Positions 26,931 through 36,038 of a DNA stretch of 39,049 nt are shown piece by piece. Source of the stretch: Stenotrophomonas sp. MMGLT7 (GTDB taxonomy: Bacteria; Pseudomonadota; Gammaproteobacteria; Xanthomonadales; Xanthomonadaceae). The stretch is taken from positions 1 through 39,049 of the forward strand of contig NZ_JAJOZS010000021.1 in the NCBI RefSeq assembly GCF_021168555.1, given 5' to 3'. Position numbers and translations under genes: made by a program. Under the pieces are notes generated by a model. The model was not told the origin of the DNA. It did not search any database and saw nothing but the letters and a program-made list of their open reading frames with translations. Numbering within the stretch: the stretch's first letter is position 1; each line of letters starts with the position of its first letter.

Positions 26931-27338
26931 ATGAGCAATCTTCCCATCTTCGACGTTGCCGGCTCGGCGCTGCAGGCGCAGTCGGTGCGCATGAGCACCA
27001 TCGCCTCGAACCTGGCCAACGCCGATTCGGTCGCCGGCTCCGCCGAGGCCGTCTACAAGCCGATCGAGCCGATCTTCCAGGCCCAGCGCAATCCCGACGA
27101 CTCCAGCCTGACCTCGGTCAAGGTCAAGGAGATCACCCAGAGCGACGCCCCGCCGATCAAGCGCTACGAGCCGGGCCACCCGCTCGCCGACGGCGACGGC
27201 TATGTGTATTCGCCCGACGTGGATCCGGTATCGCAGATGGTCAACCTGATCTCCGCCTCGCGCAATTACCAGGCCGGCGTGGAGGTGCTCAACACCGCCA
27301 AGGAACTGGCGCTGGCCACCTTGACCATGGGTCGCTGA
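26931..27338 (+). CDS. flgC: Flagellar basal body rod protein FlgC
   Basis: Proximal rod subunit of 135 residues. The N-terminal SALQAQSVRMSTIASNLANA (about 12-31) and the C-terminal MVNLISASRNYQAGVEVLNT (about 105-124) are the usual rod/hook D0 helices, with VYSPDVDPVSQ just before. AAGGA (26919-26923) lies 7 nt upstream of ATG 26931. It follows flgB after a repeat insertion and precedes flgD by 35 bp. Identity is secure. Confidence 0.96.
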   Translation: MSNLPIFDVAGSALQAQSVRMSTIASNLANADSVAGSAEAVYKPIEPIFQAQRNPDDSSLTSVKVKEITQSDAPPIKRYEPGHPLADGDGYVYSPDVDPVSQMVNLISASRNYQAGVEVLNTAKELALATLTMGR

Positions 27339-27373
27339 CCCCGTTCCCCTCCACGCCCCACCAGGACCCCGCC

Positions 27374-28051
27374 ATGAGCAGCGTCGCCAGCGACATCTAC
27401 AGCAGCCTGGGGCTGACCGCCTCCAGCACGACCACCTCCACCACCTCCTCCGACGCCCTCGGGCAGGCGGATTTCCTGAAGCTGATGACCGAGCAGCTCA
27501 AGCACCAGGACCCGCTCAACCCGATGGAGAACAGCGAGTTCCTCGGCCAGCTGGCGCAGTTCTCCACGGTCCAGGGCATCAACAGCCTGCAGAGCACCGT
27601 CGAGGGCTTCGCCACGGCGCTGAGCAGCGACCAGGTGCTGCGCGGCGCGGCGCTGGTCGGGCACGAGGTGCTGGTGCCCTCGGCCAAGCTCGCGCTCGAC
27701 GACGCGGACGGCACGGTCAACGGCGTGGTCGCGGCGACCGCCGCCGGCACCATCAACTTCGACATCAGCGACGCCAACGGGCAGCTGGTCAAGACGCTCA
27801 GCGTGCAGGCCGACGCCAGCGGCGAGGTGGCGTTCTCCTGGGACGGCACCGATGCCAACGGCCAGCGCATGGCCGCCGGCACCTACTCGGTCGCCGCCAC
27901 CCAGATCGACGCCAGCAACGGCGAGAAGACCACGCTCTCCACCTATGTGCAGGCGCCGGTGGAAAGCGTGACCGTCGGCTCCGACGGGCTGTACCTGAAC
28001 CTCAAGGGGCTGGGAGCGGCCCCGATCGACTACGTGCTCCGCGTCAGCTGA
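27374..28051 (+). CDS. flgD: Flagellar hook assembly protein FlgD (hook cap)
   Basis: Scaffold at the tip of the growing hook, removed after hook completion. The 225-residue product has the conserved N-terminal export/cap part LGQADFLKLMTEQLKHQDPL, followed by NPMENSEFLGQLAQFSTVQG and the Ser/Thr-rich lead (about 10-28). The C-terminal half has the FlgD Ig-like/Tudor-type folds with VAFSWDGTDANGQRMAAGTY. AGGA precedes ATG 27374 by 7 nt. It is followed by flgE after 34 bp. Length is normal. Confidence 0.95.
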   Translation: MSSVASDIYSSLGLTASSTTTSTTSSDALGQADFLKLMTEQLKHQDPLNPMENSEFLGQLAQFSTVQGINSLQSTVEGFATALSSDQVLRGAALVGHEVLVPSAKLALDDADGTVNGVVAATAAGTINFDISDANGQLVKTLSVQADASGEVAFSWDGTDANGQRMAAGTYSVAATQIDASNGEKTTLSTYVQAPVESVTVGSDGLYLNLKGLGAAPIDYVLRVS

Positions 28052-28085
28052 GCCGGCAACCCCAAGAACGAAACGGAGTCCATCC

Positions 28086-29336
28086 ATGGCTTTCAATACC
28101 TCGTTGTCCGGCATCAACGCAGCCAATGCCGACCTGAACGTCACCTCCAACAACATCGCCAACGTCAACACCACCGGCTTCAAGGAATCGCGCGCCGAGT
28201 TCGCCGACATGTTCCAGAGCACCAGCTACGGGCTGGCGCGCAATGCGGTGGGCTCGGGCGTGCGCGTCAGCAACGTCGCCCAGCAATTCTCGCAGGGCAA
28301 CATCGACCCGACCGGGCGCAGCCTGGACCTGGCGATCTCGGGCGAGGGCTTCTTCACCCTGTCGCTGAACGGGGCGCGCGTGTACAGCCGCGCCGGCAAC
28401 TTCCAGAGCGATGCCAACGGCTACGTCGTCGACCCGCAGGGCGCGCGCCTGCAGGTGTTCGCGCCCAACGCCAACGGCAACGGCTTCGACGTCGGCCGCC
28501 TGACCGACCTGCAGCTGCTGACCACCGACAGCGCGCCCAAGCAGACCACCACGGTCAACCTGGCCTTCACCCTGCCGGCCAATGCCTCCGAGCCCACGGT
28601 CTCGCCGTTCGACCCGGCCGACTCCAACAGCTACAACCACTCCACCGGCGGCATCACCGTCTACGACTCGCTGGGCGTGAGCCACACCCAGACCTCGTAC
28701 TTCGTCAAGACCGCCAACACCGGTGAGAACGGCGAGAACACCACCAACACTTGGCAGGTCTACAACTACGTCGACGGCGAGCAGGTCGGCGATCCGACCA
28801 CGCTGGAGTTCTCCGACACCGGCGCCCTCACCGTCCCGGCCGCCCCCGGCATCATCGCCCTGGGCGACTTCACCCCGAGCACCGGCGCCGGCGTGCTGAG
28901 CATGTCGCTGGACATCAGCGGATCGACCCAGTACGGCGAATCCTTCGCGCTGCGCGACACCCGCCAGGACGGCTATGCCAGCGGCAAGCTCAACGAGATC
29001 AGCATCGACACCACCGGCGTGGTGTACGCGCGCTACTCCAACGGCGCCGACCAGGCGCTGGGCCAGGTCGCGCTGACCACCTTCGTCAACCCGCAGGGCC
29101 TGCAGTCGCAGGGCAACAACCATTGGGCCGAGAGCTACGCCTCCGGCAACCCGCGCACCGGCGCACCGGACACCTCCGACTTCGGCCAGATCGAGGCCGG
29201 CTCGCTGGAAGCGTCCACGGTCGACCTGACCGAACAGCTGGTCAACATGATCGTGGCCCAGCGCAACTTCCAGGCCAACGCGCAGATGATCACCACCCAG
29301 GACCAGATCACCCAGACCGTCATCAACATCAGGTAA
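28086..29336 (+). CDS. flgE: Flagellar hook protein FlgE
   Basis: Main subunit of the hook, the universal joint outside the cell. The 416-residue product has the N-terminal D0 signature NVTSNNIANVNTTGFKESRA (about 18-37), a GFFTLSLNGARVYSRAGNFQ segment and the C-terminal D0 helix LTEQLVNMIVAQRNFQANAQ before MITTQDQITQTVINIR. Length is close to E. coli FlgE (402). GGAG stands 7 nt before ATG 28086. The stop is followed at once by a long palindromic repeat that separates flgE from flgF. Confidence 0.97.
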   Translation: MAFNTSLSGINAANADLNVTSNNIANVNTTGFKESRAEFADMFQSTSYGLARNAVGSGVRVSNVAQQFSQGNIDPTGRSLDLAISGEGFFTLSLNGARVYSRAGNFQSDANGYVVDPQGARLQVFAPNANGNGFDVGRLTDLQLLTTDSAPKQTTTVNLAFTLPANASEPTVSPFDPADSNSYNHSTGGITVYDSLGVSHTQTSYFVKTANTGENGENTTNTWQVYNYVDGEQVGDPTTLEFSDTGALTVPAAPGIIALGDFTPSTGAGVLSMSLDISGSTQYGESFALRDTRQDGYASGKLNEISIDTTGVVYARYSNGADQALGQVALTTFVNPQGLQSQGNNHWAESYASGNPRTGAPDTSDFGQIEAGSLEASTVDLTEQLVNMIVAQRNFQANAQMITTQDQITQTVINIR

Positions 29337-29340
29337 CGCC

Positions 29341-29468
29341 GGGATTGGGGAGTCGGGATTGGGGATTCGCAGAAGCGGATCCCCGCATCCCCTTGGTCGC
29401 CGTCCTCGTCGACGCACCCCGCCCCGCGTCCCGCTCTTGCCAATCCCCAATCCCGACTCCCCAATCCC
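29341..29468. repeat. GGGATTG/GGGATTC palindrome, copy 3 (inside the flg operon)
   Basis: The 27-nt left arm (29341-29367: GGGATTGGGGAGTCGGGATT then GGGGATT) is the exact reverse complement of the right arm (29442-29468). The variant AGTC in the left arm is matched by GACT in the right arm. The loop is long (about 74 nt) with an inner AGAAGCG / CGCTCTT pairing. It lies 4 nt after the flgE stop and 11 nt before the flgF ATG. Confidence 0.9.
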
Positions 29469-29479
29469 GGCCCCAGCCC

Positions 29480-30229
29480 ATGGACAAAGCCCTCTACGTC
29501 GCCATGACCGGTGCCCAGGCCTCGCTGCAGGCCCAGGGCACGGTCTCGCACAACCTGGCCAACGCCAATACGCACGGCTTCAAGGCCGCGCTGGCCAATA
29601 CCCGGGCGTTCCCGATCCAGGGCAACGGCTATCCCTCGCGCATCGATGCGATGCACGTGGACCAGGGCTTCGACCGCGGCCTCGGCGCGCAGCAGGTCAC
29701 CGGCAACGCGCTGGACGTCTCGCTGCGCCAGGACCGCTGGCTGGCGGTGCAGGCCAGCGACGGCAGCGAGGCCTACACCCGCGGCGGCGAATTGACGCTC
29801 ACCGCCAACGGCCAGCTGGTCACCAACGGCGGCCGCGCGGTACTGGACGAGGCCGGCAACCCGATCGCGATACCGCCCAACCAGGCCCTGGAGATCGGCA
29901 GCGACGGCACGATCTCGATCATCCCGCAGGGCGAAGGCCCGCAGACGATGCTGCAGCTCACCCGCATGCGCGTGGTCGAGGCCCCGGCCGAACGGCTGCA
30001 GCGCGGCGGCGATGGCTTGATGCGCAACACCGACCCCACCCAGCCGTTCGTCCAGGCCACCGGCAAGGCGCTGGACAGCGGCTCGCTGGAAGCCAGCAAC
30101 GTCGATGCGGCCGGCGCGCTGGTGCAGATGATCCAGCTGCAGCGCCAGTTCGAGATGCAGGTGAAGGTGATCAAGCACGGCGACGAGAACGCGCAGTCGG
30201 CCAACACCCTGCTGCGGGTGAGTGGGTAG
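29480..30229 (+). CDS. flgF: Flagellar basal body rod protein FlgF
   Basis: Proximal rod subunit of 249 residues (E. coli 251). The N-terminal part reads [20 protein letters not shown] and then [20 protein letters not shown] (about 22-41). The C-terminal [20 protein letters not shown] and [20 protein letters not shown] are typical. No Shine-Dalgarno is visible: the 11 nt before ATG 29480 are GGCCCCAGCCC-like and follow a 27-bp palindrome arm directly. Translation may depend on the hairpin, on coupling or on low initiation. It is followed by a second palindrome and then flgG. Confidence 0.95.
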   Translation: MDKALYVAMTGAQASLQAQGTVSHNLANANTHGFKAALANTRAFPIQGNGYPSRIDAMHVDQGFDRGLGAQQVTGNALDVSLRQDRWLAVQASDGSEAYTRGGELTLTANGQLVTNGGRAVLDEAGNPIAIPPNQALEIGSDGTISIIPQGEGPQTMLQLTRMRVVEAPAERLQRGGDGLMRNTDPTQPFVQATGKALDSGSLEASNVDAAGALVQMIQLQRQFEMQVKVIKHGDENAQSANTLLRVSG

Positions 30230-30235
30230 GAAGCC

Positions 30236-30314
30236 GGGATTGGGGATTCGGGATTGGGGATTCGTGAAGAGCAGTAACGCCTTCGCGAATCCCCAATCCC
30301 GAATCCCGAATCCC
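30236..30314. repeat. GGGATTG/GGGATTC palindrome, copy 4 (inside the flg operon)
   Basis: The left arm starts GGGATTGGGGATTCGGGATT (30236) and continues GGGGATTCG. The right arm CGAATCCCCAATCCCGAATC, then CCGAATCCC (ending 30314), pairs over about 29 bp with one irregular position. The loop is about 21 nt (TGAAGAGCAGTAACGCCTT). It begins 6 nt after the flgF stop and ends 7 nt before the flgG sigma-54 element. Confidence 0.9.
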
Positions 30315-30321
30315 AACCTTT

Positions 30322-30337
30322 CGGCACAACGATTGCA
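30322..30337 (+). promoter_or_regulatory. Internal sigma-54 (RpoN) promoter before flgG
   Basis: CGGCACAACGATTGCA: GG and GC are 10 nt apart and TTGCA is perfect. Expected start is near 30348, about 39 nt before flgG. It would let flgG onward be transcribed independently of flgB-flgF and past the two palindromes. Confidence 0.75.
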
Positions 30338-30386
30338 TGTACACCGGCAACGGCGCAGATCCGGCGCCCCAGCGAGGAGCGAGGAC

Positions 30387-31172
30387 ATGAATCAGGCCCT
30401 GTGGGTCGCCAAGACGGGACTGGACGCGCAGCAGACGCGCATGTCGGTCGTCTCGAACAATCTGGCCAACACCAACACCACCGGCTTCAAGCGCGATCGC
30501 GCCCAGTTCGAGGACCTGCTGTACCAGCAGCTGCGCCAGCCCGGCGGCGCGACCTCGGCGCAAACCCAGCTGCCGACCGGCCTGCAGCTCGGCACCGGCG
30601 TGCGCGTGGTCGCCACTTCCAAGGACTTCGCCCAGGGCAACCCGCAGCAGACCGGGCGCGCGCTGGACGTGATGGTCAACGGCCGCGGCTTCTTCGAGGT
30701 GCTGCTGCCCGACGGCACCTCCGCCTACACCCGCGACGGCAGTTTCCAGCTCAACGACCAGGGCGAACTGGTCACCAGCAGCGGCTATCCGGTGCAGCCG
30801 GGCATCCAGATCCCCGAGGGCGCGCAGTCGATGACGGTCGGCACCGACGGCACCGTCACCGTGCAGGTGGCCGGCCAGGCGCAGTCGCTGGAAGTCGGTT
30901 CGCTGACGCTGACCGACTTCATCAATCCCTCCGGCCTGCAGTCCAAGGGCGAGAACCTGTACGTGGAGACCACCGCCTCCGGGCCGGCGCAGAACGGCAC
31001 CCCCGGCCTCAATGGCCTGGGCACCATGGTGCAGGGTTCGCTGGAGGGCAGCAACGTCAACGTGGTCGAGGAACTGGTGAGCATGATCGAGACCCAGCGC
31101 GCCTACGAGATGAACGCCAAGGCCATCTCCACCACCGACTCCATGCTCAGCTACCTCAACAACAACGTCTGA
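30387..31172 (+). CDS. flgG: Flagellar basal body rod protein FlgG (distal rod)
   Basis: Distal rod subunit of 261 residues, nearly the E. coli length (260). The N-terminus [20 protein letters not shown] and [20 protein letters not shown] (about 24-43) are diagnostic. The C-terminus has [20 protein letters not shown] and [20 protein letters not shown]. Two GAGGA sequences precede ATG 30387. A sigma-54 type promoter lies 50 nt upstream. flgH follows after 17 bp. Confidence 0.97.
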   Translation: MNQALWVAKTGLDAQQTRMSVVSNNLANTNTTGFKRDRAQFEDLLYQQLRQPGGATSAQTQLPTGLQLGTGVRVVATSKDFAQGNPQQTGRALDVMVNGRGFFEVLLPDGTSAYTRDGSFQLNDQGELVTSSGYPVQPGIQIPEGAQSMTVGTDGTVTVQVAGQAQSLEVGSLTLTDFINPSGLQSKGENLYVETTASGPAQNGTPGLNGLGTMVQGSLEGSNVNVVEELVSMIETQRAYEMNAKAISTTDSMLSYLNNNV

Positions 31173-31189
31173 CCACGGACATCACCACC

Positions 31190-31882
31190 ATGGCCCGCCC
31201 TTCCTCACTCGTCCGCATCGCCCCGCTGGTGCTGCTCCCGGCCCTGCTCGGCGGCTGCGTGGCCGCCGGCGACATCCGCCCGTACGCGCCGATGGCGCCG
31301 ATCGTGCCGGTCGTCGCGCCCAGCGCCGAACCCAGCGCCGGCGCGATCTATGCCGCCGGCCCGAGCCTGAACCTGTACGGCGACCGCCGCGCCCGCGAGG
31401 TCGGCGACCTGCTCACCATCACCCTGGTGGAAAGCACCACCGCCCAGACCACCGCGACCACCGGCATCAGCAAGAGCACCGACATCGCCATGGGCGCGCC
31501 GACTCTGCTCGGCCGCGGCGTCACCGTCGGCGGCACCGCGATCCTGGAGAACTCGGCCAGCTCCGACCACAGCTTCGACGGCTCGGGCCAGAGCGCGCAA
31601 AGCAACAAGCTGCAGGGCAGCGTCACCGTGACCGTGGTCCAGCGCCTGCCCAACGGCAACCTGGTGGTGCAGGGGCAGAAGAACCTGCGCCTGAACCAGG
31701 GCGACGAGCTGGTGCAGATCCAGGGCATCGTGCGCGCCGCCGACGTCGCCCCGGACAACACCGTCCCCTCCAGCAAGGTGGCCGAGGCACGCATCGCCTA
31801 CGGCGGCCGCGGCGCGGTGGCGCAGTCCAACGCGATGGGCTGGCTGGGCCGCTTCTTCAACTCGCGGCTGTCGCCGTACTGA
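31190..31882 (+). CDS. flgH: Flagellar L-ring lipoprotein FlgH
   Basis: Outer-membrane lipoprotein that forms the L-ring bushing around the rod. The 230-residue product has a lipoprotein signal peptide ending LLGG-Cys23 and the family stretches [53 protein letters not shown] and [20 protein letters not shown]. The C-terminus ends [17 protein letters not shown]. The residue after Cys is Val, consistent with sorting to the outer membrane. The Shine-Dalgarno is weak (ACGGAC). flgI starts 7 nt after the stop. Confidence 0.96.
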   Translation: MARPSSLVRIAPLVLLPALLGGCVAAGDIRPYAPMAPIVPVVAPSAEPSAGAIYAAGPSLNLYGDRRAREVGDLLTITLVESTTAQTTATTGISKSTDIAMGAPTLLGRGVTVGGTAILENSASSDHSFDGSGQSAQSNKLQGSVTVTVVQRLPNGNLVVQGQKNLRLNQGDELVQIQGIVRAADVAPDNTVPSSKVAEARIAYGGRGAVAQSNAMGWLGRFFNSRLSPY

Positions 31883-31889
31883 GGCCTCC

Positions 31890-33008
31890 ATGAAGCCGTT
31901 CCCCCCTTTCCTGCGCATCGCCGCCGCACTGCTGGCCTCGCTGGCACTGGCCGCCCCGGCCGCGGCCGAGCGCATCAAGGACCTGGCCCAGGTCGGCGGC
32001 GTGCGCGGCAATGCGCTGGTCGGCTACGGCCTGGTGGTCGGCCTGGACGGCAGCGGCGACCGTACCAGCCAGGCGCCGTTCACCGTGCAGAGCCTGAAGA
32101 ACATGCTCGGCGAGCTGGGCGTCAATGTCCCGTCCAGCGTCAATCCGCAGCTGAAGAACGTGGCCGCGGTGGCGATCCACGCCGAGCTGCCGGCGTTCGC
32201 CAAGCCGGGCCAGCCGATCGACGTGACCGTGTCCTCGATCGGCAACTCGGTGTCGCTGCGCGGCGGCTCGCTGCTGATGGCCCCACTTAAGGGCGCCGAC
32301 GGCCAGGTCTATGCCATCGCCCAGGGCAACCTGGTGGTCGGCGGCTTCGGCGCGCAGGGCAAGGACGGTTCGAGGATCTCGGTGAACGTGCCCAGCGTGG
32401 GCCGCATCCCCAACGGCGCCACGGTCGAGCGCGCCCTGCCCGACGTGTTCGCCGGCAGCGGCGAGATCACCCTGAACCTGCACCAGAGCGACTTCACTAC
32501 CGTATCGCGGATGGTGGCGGCATTGGACGACAACTTCGGCCCCGGCGTGGCCCGCGCGGTCGATGGCGGTACCGTGGCGGTGCGGGCACCGACCGATCCC
32601 GGCGCCCGCATCGGCATGCTGGCGCGCATCGAGAACCTGGAGCTGACCCCCGGCAGCGCACCGGCCAAGGTGGTGGTCAACGCCCGCACCGGCACCGTGG
32701 TGATCGGCTCGCTGGTACGGGTGAGCCCGGCGGCGATCTCGCACGGTTCGCTGACCGTGACCATCAGCGAGTCGGCCAACGTCAGCCAGCCCAATGCCTT
32801 CGGCGGCGGCCAGACGGTGGTGACGCCGCAGTCCAACGTCAGCGCCAGCCAGGAGGGCAACCGCATGTTCAAGTTCGAGGGCGGCACCACGCTCGACGAG
32901 ATCGTGCGCGCGGTCAACGAGGTCGGCGCCGCCCCCGGCGACCTGATCGCCATCCTCGAGGCGCTGCGCCAGGCCGGCGCGCTGAGCGCGGAGCTGGAGG
33001 TGATCTGA
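31890..33008 (+). CDS. flgI: Flagellar P-ring protein FlgI
   Basis: Periplasmic protein that forms the P-ring in the peptidoglycan layer. The 372-residue product has a Sec signal peptide (cleavage after APAAA, near residue 26) followed by [20 protein letters not shown]. Family segments include [55 protein letters not shown] and the C-terminal [20 protein letters not shown]. Its chaperone FlgA is encoded on the other strand. flgJ begins 1 nt after the stop. Confidence 0.97.
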   Translation: MKPFPPFLRIAAALLASLALAAPAAAERIKDLAQVGGVRGNALVGYGLVVGLDGSGDRTSQAPFTVQSLKNMLGELGVNVPSSVNPQLKNVAAVAIHAELPAFAKPGQPIDVTVSSIGNSVSLRGGSLLMAPLKGADGQVYAIAQGNLVVGGFGAQGKDGSRISVNVPSVGRIPNGATVERALPDVFAGSGEITLNLHQSDFTTVSRMVAALDDNFGPGVARAVDGGTVAVRAPTDPGARIGMLARIENLELTPGSAPAKVVVNARTGTVVIGSLVRVSPAAISHGSLTVTISESANVSQPNAFGGGQTVVTPQSNVSASQEGNRMFKFEGGTTLDEIVRAVNEVGAAPGDLIAILEALRQAGALSAELEVI

Positions 33009-33009
33009 C

Positions 33010-34149
33010 ATGCGCATCGCCGCCTCCCCCATCGAACTGAACCCGCAGACCGGCAGCGATCCGCAGAAGATCGACCAGGTCTCGCGCCAGCTCGAAGGCC
33101 AGTTCGCGCAGATGCTGATCAAGAGCATGCGCGATGCGAGCTTCGGCGATTCGCTGTTCCCCGGCGAGAACCAGATGTTCCGGGAGATGTACGACCAGCA
33201 GATCGCCAAGGCGATGACCGAGGGCAAGGGCCTGGGCCTGTCGGCGGTGATCGCGCGCCAGCTGGGCAAGACCGACGCGGCGGCGCAGGCCCCCGCGGAC
33301 ACCTCGACCGGCGGCACCTCGATCAGCGGCGCCCAGGCCGCCCGCGCCTACTCGCTGGTGGCCGGCCGCTCCGGCGGCGACGTGCTGCCGCTGCAGCAGG
33401 CCGCGCCCGCCCTGGACCTGATCGCCGGCCGCGACACCTCCAGCCTGCACGCATCGCTGGGCCGGGGCACGGCCGAGGACTGGTCGCTGGACGACCGCTG
33501 GACGCTGCCGGCCGGCGAAGCCGCCGGTACCACCGACACCGCGTCCAGCGACAGCGTGGCCCAGGCGGCCGCGCAGGCCGCCGCCGCCAGCCTCGGCGAG
33601 CGCACCCCGGAAGGCTTCGTCGCCAGGATCTGGGGCCACGCCCAGCAGGCCGCGCGCGAACTGGGGGTGGACCCGCGCGCGCTGGTGGCGCAGGCGGCGC
33701 TGGAAACCGGCTGGGGCCGCAAGGGCATCACCCGCGGCAACGGCAGCGACGCCAACAACCTGTTCGGCATCAAGGCCACCGGCTGGTCCGGCGAGCGCGT
33801 CAATGCCGGCACCCACGAGTACGTCGGCGGCGTCAAGCGCAGCGAGCGCGCCGACTTCCGCGCCTACGGCTCGGCGGCGGAAAGCTTCTCGGACTACGTC
33901 CGCCTGCTCAAGACCAGTCCGCGCTACCAGCAGGCGCTGCAGGCCGGTACCGACGTGCGCAGGTTCGCGCAGGGCCTGCAGCGCGCCGGCTACGCCACCG
34001 ACCCGGCCTATGCCGCCAAGATCGCCGCGATCGCCGCCGGCCCCACCATCGGTCGCGCCGTGGCCGCGGTGGGCGATGCCGCGACCGGGCTGATGCGCGG
34101 CTTCGCCAGCAACGCCGACCCGGCCGGGCCGGCCACCACCCGACGCTGA
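33010..34149 (+). CDS. flgJ: Rod cap and peptidoglycan hydrolase FlgJ (dual domain)
   Basis: The N-terminal rod-cap domain (about 18-90: LEGQFAQMLIKSMRDASFGD, GENQMFREMYDQQIAKAMTE) and C-terminal GH73 N-acetylglucosaminidase domain (about 200-330) sit in one 379-residue protein, the gammaproteobacterial arrangement. The likely catalytic Glu232 is in LVAQAALETGWGRKG, and NNLFGIKATG follows. The linker (about 90-195) is long and Ala/Gly-rich. The tail (about 335-379, AAIAAGPTIGRAVAAVGDAA and beyond) extends past the usual domain end. It opens a hole in the murein for the rod and caps the growing rod. It starts 1 nt after flgI. Confidence 0.95.
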   Translation: MRIAASPIELNPQTGSDPQKIDQVSRQLEGQFAQMLIKSMRDASFGDSLFPGENQMFREMYDQQIAKAMTEGKGLGLSAVIARQLGKTDAAAQAPADTSTGGTSISGAQAARAYSLVAGRSGGDVLPLQQAAPALDLIAGRDTSSLHASLGRGTAEDWSLDDRWTLPAGEAAGTTDTASSDSVAQAAAQAAAASLGERTPEGFVARIWGHAQQAARELGVDPRALVAQAALETGWGRKGITRGNGSDANNLFGIKATGWSGERVNAGTHEYVGGVKRSERADFRAYGSAAESFSDYVRLLKTSPRYQQALQAGTDVRRFAQGLQRAGYATDPAYAAKIAAIAAGPTIGRAVAAVGDAATGLMRGFASNADPAGPATTRR

Positions 34150-34160
34150 GGTAATCGCCC

Positions 34161-36038
34161 ATGTCCGTCCTGTCCACCGGCACCGGCGCCCTGATCGCCT
34201 TCCAGCGTGCGCTGTCCACCGTCAGCCACAACGTCGCCAACATCAACACCGAAGGCTACAGCCGGCAGACGGTGTCGTTCGCCACGCGCACGCCCACCGA
34301 CCAGGGCTACGGCTATGTCGGCAACGGCACCAAGATCACCGACATCAGCCGCGTCGCCGACCAGCTGGCGATCTCGCGCCTGCTCGATTCCGGCGGCGAG
34401 CTGTCGCGGCTGCAGCAGCTGTCCTCGCTGGCCGATCGCGTGGACAGCCTGTTCTCCGACACCGCCACCAGCGTCTCCGGGCTGTGGTCCGGCTTCTTCG
34501 ACTCGGCCAGCGCGCTGTCCTCCAACGCGTCCTCCACCGCCGAGCGGCAGAACGTACTGGACAGCGCCAACTCGCTGGCCACCCGCTTCAAGCAGCTCAA
34601 CGGCCAGCTCGACAGCCTGTCCAGCGAGGTCAACAACGGACTGATCGCGGCCACCGACGAGGTCAACCGGCTCACCCAGCAGATCGCCAAGCTCAACGGC
34701 CAGATCGGCAACAACGCCGCCAGCGCCTCGTCGGACCTGCTCGACCAGCGCGACCGGCTGATCTCGCAGCTGGTCGGCTACACCGGCGGCACCGCCGTGA
34801 CCCAGGACGGCGGCGCGATCAACATATTCACCCCCGGCGGGCAGGCGCTGGTGGTGGGCACCACCGCATCCTCGCTGACCACCGTGGCCGATCCCTACCA
34901 GCCGACCCGGCTGCAGCTGGCGCTGCAGACCCAGGGGCTGAACGTGGCGATCAGCGACAAGGCGATGGGCGGGCAGATCGGCGGCCTGCTGGAGTTCCGC
35001 AGCAGCGTGCTCGATCCCACCCAGGCCGAACTCGGGCGCCTGGCCGTGGGCCTGGCCACCAGCTTCAACGATGTCCACGCGCAGGGCGTGGACCTGTACG
35101 GCGCGCTGGGCGGGGACTTCTTCGACCTGGCCGCGCCCGGCGTGGCCGCCAACCCGGCCAATACCGGCAGCGCGGCGCTGAGCGCCAGTTTCGGCGACCT
35201 GTCCGCGCTGGACGGGCAGAACCTGCTGCTCAAGTTCGACGGCAGCAACTGGAGCGCGAGCCGCACCGACACCGGCGCCAGCGTGGCCCTCAGCGGAAGC
35301 GGCAGCGCCGACGATCCGCTGGTGGTCAATGGCGTCGAGCTGGTGGTCTCCGGCAGCGCCGCCGCCGGCGACAGGTTCCTGCTGCAGCCCACCGCCGGCG
35401 TGGCCGGCAGCCTGTCGGTGGCGATCACCGACACCTCGCGCATCGCCGCCGCCACCGCGGTCAAGGCCAGCGCGACGCTGTCCAACATCGGCACCGGTGC
35501 CATCAGCGACGTGCAGGTGACCGACGCGAGCGATCCCGCCCTGCTCGCGTCAGCGTCCATCGAGTTCATCGACGCCACCCAGTACACCATCGACGGCGAA
35601 GGTCCCTACCCCTACAGCGCCGGCCAGACCATCAGCGCCAACGGCTGGAGCTTCACCCTCGATGGCGCCCCCGCCGCCGGCGACAGCTTCTCCGTCGGTC
35701 CCACCGGCGCCGGTTCCAGCGACAACGGCAACGCCAAGCTGCTGGCGGCGGTGGAGAACCTAAAGGCCTTCAACGGCGGCACCGTCACCCTCAGCGGCGC
35801 GGTCTCCGGGCTCACCACCGCGGTCGGCTCGGCCGCCCGCGCGGCCGACTACGCCTCCGAGGCGCAGAAGATCATCAACGACCAGGCCCAGGCCACGCGC
35901 GATTCCATCTCCGGGGTCAACCTGGACGAGGAAGCGGCCGATATGCTCAGGCTGCAGCAGGCCTACCAGGCCGCCTCGCAGCTCATCTCCACCGCCGACA
36001 CGATGTTCCAGACCATCCTGAGCGCCGTCAGCCGATGA
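34161..36038 (+). CDS. flgK: Flagellar hook-associated protein 1 FlgK
   Basis: First junction protein between hook and filament, exported with FlgN. The 625-residue product has the N-terminal LIAFQRALSTVSHNVANINT and EGYSRQTVSFATR, then the LLDQRDRLISQLVGYTGG segment near 195-212. The C-terminus has SGVNLDEEAADMLRLQQAYQ and AASQLISTADTMFQTIL. The middle is Ser/Ala/Gly-rich and variable, as in other FlgK. Its TGA overlaps the flgL ATG by 4 nt. No separate FliA promoter was seen upstream. Confidence 0.96.
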   Translation: MSVLSTGTGALIAFQRALSTVSHNVANINTEGYSRQTVSFATRTPTDQGYGYVGNGTKITDISRVADQLAISRLLDSGGELSRLQQLSSLADRVDSLFSDTATSVSGLWSGFFDSASALSSNASSTAERQNVLDSANSLATRFKQLNGQLDSLSSEVNNGLIAATDEVNRLTQQIAKLNGQIGNNAASASSDLLDQRDRLISQLVGYTGGTAVTQDGGAINIFTPGGQALVVGTTASSLTTVADPYQPTRLQLALQTQGLNVAISDKAMGGQIGGLLEFRSSVLDPTQAELGRLAVGLATSFNDVHAQGVDLYGALGGDFFDLAAPGVAANPANTGSAALSASFGDLSALDGQNLLLKFDGSNWSASRTDTGASVALSGSGSADDPLVVNGVELVVSGSAAAGDRFLLQPTAGVAGSLSVAITDTSRIAAATAVKASATLSNIGTGAISDVQVTDASDPALLASASIEFIDATQYTIDGEGPYPYSAGQTISANGWSFTLDGAPAAGDSFSVGPTGAGSSDNGNAKLLAAVENLKAFNGGTVTLSGAVSGLTTAVGSAARAADYASEAQKIINDQAQATRDSISGVNLDEEAADMLRLQQAYQAASQLISTADTMFQTILSAVSR

